From Gallionellaceae bacterium (GTDB taxonomy: Bacteria > Pseudomonadota > Gammaproteobacteria > Burkholderiales > Gallionellaceae): DNA of 10,238 bases. Location: NCBI GenBank assembly GCA_030690855.1, contig JAUYFR010000074.1:1-10238 (forward strand), read 5' to 3'. The translations under genes and the position numbers were made by a program. Position 1 is the stretch's first letter. The number at the start of each line of letters is the position of its first letter. The notes beneath the pieces were generated by a model. That model was not told the DNA's origin. It saw nothing but the letters and a program-made list of their open reading frames with translations, and made no database searches. Below, piece by piece: positions 5,194 to 10,238 of this stretch.

Positions 5194-6108
5194 ATGCAAA
5201 AGAAACATGCAATTTTGGCGGCAGTGATGTCTATCGGTGCTCTTGTAGCTGGACAGTCCTATGCCGCACCTGACTGGAGCAAAGTGCAGCCACGTAAAGT
5301 GACTTTGTTCTACCCAGGACAAGCCAGCTATGAGTGGGTGATGAATGTTAATGATCACTCCTCTGCTACTGACATGACTAAGAAGCGACGCACTTGTGCT
5401 AAGTGTCACGATTCCGATGCCACCGAAATTGGCGACAAAGTTGTAAAGGGCGAGGCAGTGGGTAGCTCTAAATCAATCATTGAGCCGAAACCTGTTGCAG
5501 GTAAAGCAGGCTCAGTGCCCGCTACCGTACAAATTGCTCATGATGGTAGCAAAATCTATTTCCGCTATGAGTGGGCAAGCCCTAAGGCGGTATCTGAACC
5601 TAAGATGGACAGCAAAAACGAAGTTAAGCTAACCATGATGTTTGATGGCGGTGGCACCGTTGAAGATGCTGAGATCAATGGCTGCTGGGGTACTTGCCAT
5701 AATGACTTACGCAGCATGAAAAGCCCTAAAGACGATAAGAAAACTAAATATGTCAAAGATGGCAATGTCGCTACCGGCAAATTCATGGACTTGATGCAAT
5801 GGCGCAAAGGTGAAAAAGCAGTTGATGGTTACGTGGATACCGAGCGTCACATGGACGGCGGAAAAAGCTTAATCAAAGCTGATGGTAAGAAGTCGGGCAA
5901 CAAGTGGGTGGTAACTTTCGAGCGCGATTTGGCAGGTAAGGGAACAGGCGATCACAATATCGTTGCGGGCAAGTCTTATAACTTTGGCTTTGCCGTGCAC
6001 GAAAACTTCGCTGGAGCGCGCTTCCACTACGTGTCACTGGGCTATCAATTCGGCCTAGACAAAGATAACAAAGAAGTTAAAAGTTATCTCAATGTACAAA
6101 AGCAATAA
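5194..6108 (+). CDS. Periplasmic ethylbenzene-dehydrogenase-like haem protein with two c-type haem motifs
   Basis: A 304-residue exported protein with a Sec signal peptide ending near residues 24-25 (SYAA/PDW). It has a CXXCH haem motif at C68-H72 (CAKCH) and a rarer CXXXCH motif at C164-H169 (CWGTCH). The remainder resembles the haem-binding domain of ethylbenzene dehydrogenase and DMSO-reductase type II gamma subunits: ATVQIAHDGSKIYFRYEWA near 110-128, the TMMFDGGG segment near 147-154, and VTFERDL followed by FGFAVHEN in the C-terminal part. In those enzymes this domain relays electrons from a molybdoenzyme to a cytochrome. No molybdenum catalytic subunit is encoded here, so I infer an electron carrier between the tetraheme cytochrome and FccAB. 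The ribosome site is GGGAG upstream of ATG 5194. The domain call is moderately sure and the partner unknown. Confidence 0.75.
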   Translation: MQKKHAILAAVMSIGALVAGQSYAAPDWSKVQPRKVTLFYPGQASYEWVMNVNDHSSATDMTKKRRTCAKCHDSDATEIGDKVVKGEAVGSSKSIIEPKPVAGKAGSVPATVQIAHDGSKIYFRYEWASPKAVSEPKMDSKNEVKLTMMFDGGGTVEDAEINGCWGTCHNDLRSMKSPKDDKKTKYVKDGNVATGKFMDLMQWRKGEKAVDGYVDTERHMDGGKSLIKADGKKSGNKWVVTFERDLAGKGTGDHNIVAGKSYNFGFAVHENFAGARFHYVSLGYQFGLDKDNKEVKSYLNVQKQ

Positions 6109-6193
6109 AGTGTAAGCAGTAGCAAAGTCGTAAGAAGTTGTGAATAAAGGAAGCGCAGGTTTCTGCGAAGTTAATTCTTAGAGGAGGTTCACC

Positions 6194-6766
6194 ATGATGA
6201 AGTGGAGTAAACGAATACTGGTTTCTGGTGTATTGGCTTTTTCAGCCAATGCGTATGCGATGCCGCCAACGCCTGAAATGCTGACCTTTGGTTGCCTCGG
6301 CTGCCACGGTGGGGCAGGTAGTGCTGGACCGAGCATGCCAACCTTAGCAAATCAATCGAAAGAAGCCATCGTTGATGCCATGAAGAAATTCAAAAGCGGT
6401 GAGCGTCCTGCCACTGTGATGGGGCGCGTTGCAAAGGCCTATACGGATGAAGAATTTGCTTTGATGGGTGATTTTTTCTCCAAGCAAAAATTTCATGTGA
6501 CCAGCCAAACTCTGAAAAAAGCCGATATCAAAAAAGGGGCTGAGCTAGCGAAAAAGAATTGCAGTCGCTGCCATATGGAAAATGGCAAAGAGGGTAAGGA
6601 TGAAGCGCCAGTAATGGCTAGCCAGTGGCTGCCTTACCTGCAAATTCAGATGGAGCTGTATTCCACTGAAAAGCGCAAAATGCCAGAAAAAATGGCTGAC
6701 AAAGTTAAAAAATTGAGCAAAGAAGAGTTGGATGCCATCCTGACTTTCTACGCTAACGTGAAATAA
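6194..6766 (+). CDS. fccA: Diheme cytochrome c subunit of flavocytochrome c sulfide dehydrogenase (FccA/SoxE-like)
   Basis: A 190-residue protein with a Sec signal peptide (cleavage near ANAYA, residue 22) and two cytochrome c domains: CLGCH at C34-H38 with a likely methionine ligand at M76 (TVMGRVAK), and CSRCH at C123-H127 with a likely ligand in the MPEKMAD region near 163-167. Size and two-domain layout match the diheme subunit of Fcc, which accepts electrons from the flavin subunit and passes them to soluble cytochromes. It has a strong ribosome site (GAGGAGG) and lies 12 bases before the flavoprotein gene, its usual partner. The 85-base gap upstream contains only a small 5-base-pair hairpin (CGCAG 6154-6158 with CTGCG 6163-6167) and no terminator. 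It could equally be named soxE because of the linked soxYZ. Confidence 0.88.
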   Translation: MMKWSKRILVSGVLAFSANAYAMPPTPEMLTFGCLGCHGGAGSAGPSMPTLANQSKEAIVDAMKKFKSGERPATVMGRVAKAYTDEEFALMGDFFSKQKFHVTSQTLKKADIKKGAELAKKNCSRCHMENGKEGKDEAPVMASQWLPYLQIQMELYSTEKRKMPEKMADKVKKLSKEELDAILTFYANVK

Positions 6767-6778
6767 GGGGAGAAAAAT

Positions 6779-8092
6779 ATGACACTTGATCGCAGAAATT
6801 TTATCAAACTCTTGGGTGGCGCATCGACAGTCGCCATGGCGGGTGTTGCTAGCGTTGCCAGTGCTGCGGTAGCCGCAGGCTCAGCTTCTGAAGTGATGCC
6901 TAAGGGCAAACAGCGTCGCGTAGTAGTGATTGGTGGCGGTTACGGCGGCACTATCGCCGCTAAGTATGTACGCATGTTGGACTCCACCATCGAAGTAGTG
7001 ATGATCGAGCGCAACAAGCAATATGTTTCTTGTCCTTTCAGTAACTACTATATCGGTGGTCTGATGAAAGACTTGTCACCGCTAACCATCAGCTATGACA
7101 AGCTAGCCAAAAATCACGGCATCAAGATGGTGTATGCCGATGTAACAGCGATCGACCCTGCTGCTAAGACAGTGACCATGGGCGACGGCAAAACAATCTC
7201 TTACGACCGTTTGATCGTGTCTCCGGGCGTTGACTTCCGCACTGAAGAAATCGAAGGTTATAACGATCAAACCTCACTGCTGATGCCGCATGCATGGAAG
7301 GCTGGCGAGCAAACGATTTTGTTGCGCAAGCAACTAGAAGCGATGGCGGATGGCGGTAATGTCATTATCAGCATGCCTCTCGTACCTTATCGTTGCCCTC
7401 CAGGGCCTTACGAGCGCGCTTCATTGATCGCAAACTACCTGAAGACAAATAAGCCAAAGTCCAAGGTGATGTTATTAGATGCGAATGCCGATGTAGTAGC
7501 GAAAAAGCCATTGTTTACAAAGGCTTGGAACACTTACTACAAAGACAACATGGTTTACATTCCAGGCAAAAAAGTAACAAAGGTTGATGCTGCGACTAAG
7601 ACGGTAACCGTTGAAGGGATTGAAGACTTCAAGGGCGACGTGGTTAACTTCATTCCACCACAACGCGCGGGTCGCATAGCCGTTGCAGCGGGCCTAGTTG
7701 GGCCAGATAAAAACTGGTGCCCAGTAGATACTGTGTCGTTCGAGTCGAAGATTCATAAAGACATTCACGTTATCGGCGACTCTGCTGCTGCTGGCGCAAT
7801 GCCGAAGTCTGGTTATTCTGCTAACACCGAAGCCAAGGTGTGCGCGACTAACCTCGTGGCATTGATGAATGGTAAAGAAACGGTTGATCTTTCTACACTT
7901 AACGTTTGCTACAGCGCGATTAGCGACCATGAGTCGATTAGCGTTGCGTTTGTCTATAAAGTGATTGATGGCAAGATTGCTGCCGTACCAAACTCTGGCG
8001 GTATTTCACCGGTAGATTTTTCTACAACTCAGCATGAGCATATCTATGCAGAGAGCTGGTTGAAGAATATTCTGACTGAAATGTCGACCTAA
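6779..8092 (+). CDS. fccB: Flavocytochrome c sulfide dehydrogenase flavoprotein (FccB/SoxF-like)
   Basis: A 437-residue flavoprotein of the sulfide:quinone reductase/Fcc family that oxidises sulfide in the periplasm and reduces the partner diheme cytochrome. It carries a canonical twin-arginine signal (DRRNFIKLLGG), an FAD-binding Rossmann start (VVVIGGGYGGTIAAKYV, about 48-64), and C85 in YVSCPFSN, the position that binds FAD covalently in the characterised Allochromatium enzyme. The redox-active cysteine pair is C206 (PYRCPPGPYERA) and C377 (NVCYS). The spacing of these three cysteines is close to that in the Allochromatium protein, and HVIGDSAAAGAMPKSGYSAN (330-349) is the second FAD site. 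All key residues are present, so the enzyme should be active. The ribosome site GGGGAG precedes ATG 6779. In Paracoccus the homologue SoxF stimulates Sox activity, plausibly by keeping SoxYZ reactive. Confidence 0.95.
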   Translation: MTLDRRNFIKLLGGASTVAMAGVASVASAAVAAGSASEVMPKGKQRRVVVIGGGYGGTIAAKYVRMLDSTIEVVMIERNKQYVSCPFSNYYIGGLMKDLSPLTISYDKLAKNHGIKMVYADVTAIDPAAKTVTMGDGKTISYDRLIVSPGVDFRTEEIEGYNDQTSLLMPHAWKAGEQTILLRKQLEAMADGGNVIISMPLVPYRCPPGPYERASLIANYLKTNKPKSKVMLLDANADVVAKKPLFTKAWNTYYKDNMVYIPGKKVTKVDAATKTVTVEGIEDFKGDVVNFIPPQRAGRIAVAAGLVGPDKNWCPVDTVSFESKIHKDIHVIGDSAAAGAMPKSGYSANTEAKVCATNLVALMNGKETVDLSTLNVCYSAISDHESISVAFVYKVIDGKIAAVPNSGGISPVDFSTTQHEHIYAESWLKNILTEMST

Positions 8093-8110
8093 GCTGAGTA
8101 GTGCATAACT

Positions 8111-8146
8111 AAAATCCCCGTGCTCGGAAGAGTACGGGGATTTTTC
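8111..8146. terminator. Strong bidirectional terminator between fccB and flgL
   Basis: A 12-base-pair stem, A8114-C8125 with G8130-T8141 (one G-T wobble), closes a GGAA tetraloop. AAA on the left and TTTTT on the right extend it. It sits 19 bases after the fccB stop and gives a T-tract on the plus strand. On the minus strand it lies 72 bases beyond flgL with a TTTT run, so it can serve both convergent operons. Confidence 0.9.
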
Positions 8147-8217
8147 TTTACGAGATTATTTTTACAGCAGAAAAATGTGTCCGATCTGGTTAGACAGTTT
8201 CGAGTACCCGCGCCTGC

Positions 8218-9447
8218 TTACATGTAATTGAACATTGACAGATCAGCAACCTGCTTAAAAGATTTTTGTGCCGCAGTAAGGCTGGTGGTTTGGCGATTCA
8301 AATCACTTACCGCTTTGTTGTAATCCAAATCTTGTAGCGTGGATAAAGTCTGCTTGTATTGCAGCGCCAAATCTTCGCCAGTGGCTTGCAAGGAGTCCAA
8401 TTCGTTCATACGCGCACCCAGTGACGCTCTCGCCGTCAACACTTTATCCAGCCCGCGATCTAAGCCACTCATCGCTTTACTAATGGCACTGGTAAGCAAG
8501 CCCCCGGTTGCACCGCTGCCTTCTGGGCTGGTGGTGCGCAACGCTTGAATTAAATCACCCATCACCTTAAATAAACTTTCGTTTCGACTCGGTGAAATAG
8601 TGAACTCATCACCCGCTTCTGGGTTACCAGACAAGGATATCTGCATACCAGGTAGCTCAATGGCTTCGCCACTTGTATATAGATAGGCAGGCTCTGGCGG
8701 CACAGGAACAGGGGGCAAGGTTTCACCCTTAGCCGTTTTTTCGGTGATGGTGTAACGACTAGGCGTTACAAAGGTAAGTTGGTAAGTGCTGCCGGTAAGT
8801 CGATTTGAATTGGTCACCGAGCCTTGACCAATTGCCGCCGCGCCAATGTTGGTTTGCGAGGCCTCAGTCACAAAAGTCCCGTTGCCACTTTTAATACGCA
8901 TAAAAACTTCTGCACCGGAATCGCTGCTGGCCATTTGCCGCGAACTGCTCACCTGCACCATGCGCTGACCATCATCCGCCATGTATTGCACACCTAAGGG
9001 TGTATTCACAAAGGGAATGGTCCTACCTTGAAAGCCCGAGAACAAATAATTTCCGGTGCCGTCGGTACTATTCGCCAGCGCAGTTAATTGCTCCAAACGC
9101 CCTTGCATCTCGTCGGCAATTGATTTTCTATCGGAAGGGGAAAAGGTGCCATTGCCTGCTTGCACCGCCATCGTTTTTACATCTTGAATGACGGTGGTGA
9201 CGTTTTGCAAAACGGCTTCTGCCATGCCGGTAGAGGCTTTTACGGCATTGCGGTTAATCGTGTATTGGCTATTGGTACCATCCGCTTGCGTCACTTGCAA
9301 GGCGTTCGCAGAGGCCGCAGGATCATCCGCTGGCGTCAACATACGGCGGCCAGAAGCCACTTGCTGATTGGTATGCAACAACGATGCTTGCTGTTGATTC
9401 AGCATCGAGACGTTGGTATCAAAAAGGCTACCTGAGCTGATACGCAT
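8218..9447 (-). CDS. flgL: Flagellar hook-associated protein 3 (hook-filament junction)
   Basis: A 409-residue FlgL, the junction protein between hook-associated protein FlgK and the flagellin filament, exported by the flagellar type III apparatus. The N-terminus is flagellin-like (MRISSGSLFDTNV, coiled helix to about residue 130, with GNYLFSGFQ at 132-140 as in FlgL proteins). The C-terminus is a matching helix rich in glutamine and leucine ending SMFNYM. The middle (about 220-287) contains an outer-domain module ending GNPEAGDEFTISPS, with a proline-rich loop (LPPVPVPPEP, 244-253) inside it. ATG 9445-9447 has a strong ribosome site GGGAGG that lies in the last codons of flgK; the two genes are 7 bases apart, so translation is likely coupled. 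It is longer than the enteric protein because of the outer module. Confidence 0.93.
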   Translation of the reverse strand: MRISSGSLFDTNVSMLNQQQASLLHTNQQVASGRRMLTPADDPAASANALQVTQADGTNSQYTINRNAVKASTGMAEAVLQNVTTVIQDVKTMAVQAGNGTFSPSDRKSIADEMQGRLEQLTALANSTDGTGNYLFSGFQGRTIPFVNTPLGVQYMADDGQRMVQVSSSRQMASSDSGAEVFMRIKSGNGTFVTEASQTNIGAAAIGQGSVTNSNRLTGSTYQLTFVTPSRYTITEKTAKGETLPPVPVPPEPAYLYTSGEAIELPGMQISLSGNPEAGDEFTISPSRNESLFKVMGDLIQALRTTSPEGSGATGGLLTSAISKAMSGLDRGLDKVLTARASLGARMNELDSLQATGEDLALQYKQTLSTLQDLDYNKAVSDLNRQTTSLTAAQKSFKQVADLSMFNYM

Positions 9448-9454
9448 GGCTCAC

Positions 9455-10238
9455 TTACCTCCCTAATTCAAGCACTGTATCAAACAGTGTGTTGGCAATT
9501 TGCATAGCTTTTCCTGCGGCCTGATAAGAGCGCTGGTAGCGCATCAGATTCGCAGCCTCTTCATCCAGATTCACACCAGAATAGGCTTGTTGCGCAGCGA
9601 CGGTTTCTTCTGCCATGCTAGTTTGCGCAGCACTGGTCACCGCTAGCTCGCGCGTTTTATTTCCGACATCACTCACCCACTGCGCATACGCTCCTTGGAA
9701 AGTGGCGGTTGGCTCTCCTCCCTCGGGAGCGCCCAAAGTGTTTTTGGTTTGCAGTCCAGCCATCAGCAAGGCGTTATTGCCATCCGCTGTCGCGTTTAGA
9801 TTGGGCCCTACGGTGAACGTGTCGCCCGCAGCGGGTGCACCACCAATCTGCGTAGTCCAACCGTTAAAACTAATGTCTTTCCCTTCGGTATAAGTTTCAC
9901 CCGTGGCGAGGCTTGCACCTGTTGCGTTATCTACTACGTTAAAAGCATTGGGACTGGTAAAAGTAATTGTGACTGGATTTTTTAGATTCCGATCAATCAT
10001 CGGGTGCATCGGATCTGCTGCGACTGTACCTGCAGCGGTATTAACTTTAGCGGCTTCAATTTTTCCACTACCGCGATTGCTCAACGTGGCATTGGTACGC
10101 ACCGGTATCGCTGCCGCAATTTTGCTTGGATCTTTCGCGGCGACGTCAATGTCACGTGCGCCCGCAACAGTTGGGCGAATCATGTAAGTGTCCCCTGGCT
10201 GCGCACCCGGCGTCATGGTGAGCGTTAAACCGTCAATT
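9455..10238 (-). CDS. flgK: Flagellar hook-associated protein 1, C-terminal fragment
   Basis: The reading frame stays open through the right edge (in frame from base 10237), so the N-terminal part is outside the window; a methionine at 10214-10216 is internal. The C-terminal end is diagnostic of FlgK: YSGVNLDEEAANLMRYQRSY followed by QAAGKAMQIANTLFDTVLE, the conserved helix that packs in the hook-filament junction. Before it lie two copies of an outer-domain motif of the type aGD-F/Y-P (TPGAQPGDTYMIRP near the right edge and GAPAAGDTFTVGPN at about 9800-9840). The stop codon TAA 9455-9457 is preceded by GGGAGG, which serves as the flgL ribosome site. Gene order flgK-flgL is the usual flagellar operon end. 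Confidence 0.92.
   Translation of the reverse strand, partial: IDGLTLTMTPGAQPGDTYMIRPTVAGARDIDVAAKDPSKIAAAIPVRTNATLSNRGSGKIEAAKVNTAAGTVAADPMHPMIDRNLKNPVTITFTSPNAFNVVDNATGASLATGETYTEGKDISFNGWTTQIGGAPAAGDTFTVGPNLNATADGNNALLMAGLQTKNTLGAPEGGEPTATFQGAYAQWVSDVGNKTRELAVTSAAQTSMAEETVAAQQAYSGVNLDEEAANLMRYQRSYQAAGKAMQIANTLFDTVLELGR

Noticed and set aside
6154..6167. Small hairpin before fccA as a terminator
   Set aside because: It has only a 5-base-pair stem and no following T-tract, so it gives no evidence for a transcript end.
9160..9435. Open frame on the plus strand opposite flgL
   Set aside because: It is arginine- and histidine-rich with no domain, typical of antisense frames in coding DNA.
10214..10216. 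Methionine codon near the right edge as the start of flgK
   Set aside because: The frame continues upstream to the window edge with matching FlgK sequence, so this is an internal residue of a truncated gene.

Overview
The window looks like a chromosomal segment of a motile, sulfur-oxidising Gram-negative bacterium. I judge it most likely a betaproteobacterium (Nitrosomonadales-like): it has a ComM-type ATPase, a HemB of the aspartate (Mg-type) metal-site class, soxYZ, flavocytochrome c sulfide dehydrogenase and flgKL. The taxonomic guess is inference from gene content and protein style, not from a marker gene. There are no mobile elements, CRISPR arrays, tRNAs or rRNAs that I can see.

Layout. 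(1) 1-362, + strand: C-terminal end of comM. (2) 370-2184, + strand: a tetratricopeptide / SLOG-like / class III nucleotide cyclase gene interrupted by one in-frame TAA at 1630-1632. The detached cyclase half has also lost two catalytic positions, so the gene looks like a decaying cyclase or a protein shortened to its sensory half. (3) 2244-3245, - strand: hemB. (4) 3246-3692: an unusually structured 447-base intergenic region between divergent genes. It holds a run of hairpins with C-rich loops ending in an intrinsic terminator (candidate small RNA, about 3298-3417), a nested inverted repeat (3467-3519), a palindrome (3604-3621) and a short inverted repeat just upstream of soxY (3644-3663). 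(5) 3693-8092, + strand: a sulfur-oxidation cluster in the order soxY, soxZ, NapC/NirT-type tetraheme cytochrome, ethylbenzene-dehydrogenase-like haem protein, diheme cytochrome fccA (soxE-like), flavoprotein fccB (soxF-like). A terminator-like hairpin (5146-5176) sits inside the cluster and a strong terminator (8111-8146) ends it. (6) 8218-10238, - strand: flgL and the C-terminal part of flgK, convergent with the sulfur cluster.

How the genes may work together. SoxYZ is the periplasmic carrier that holds sulfur intermediates on a C-terminal cysteine. FccAB oxidises sulfide or a related sulfane sulfur and passes electrons to c-type haem. The SoxF/FccB family has been linked to SoxYZ reactivation. 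The cluster also encodes a membrane-anchored tetraheme cytochrome of the family that exchanges electrons with the quinone pool, and a soluble predicted dihaem protein. I infer a route FccB -> FccA -> haem protein -> NapC-like cytochrome <-> quinone pool, with SoxYZ as substrate carrier or partner. SoxA, SoxX, SoxB and SoxCD are not in the window, so this is either a satellite locus of a split sox system or a distinct SoxYZ-Fcc module.
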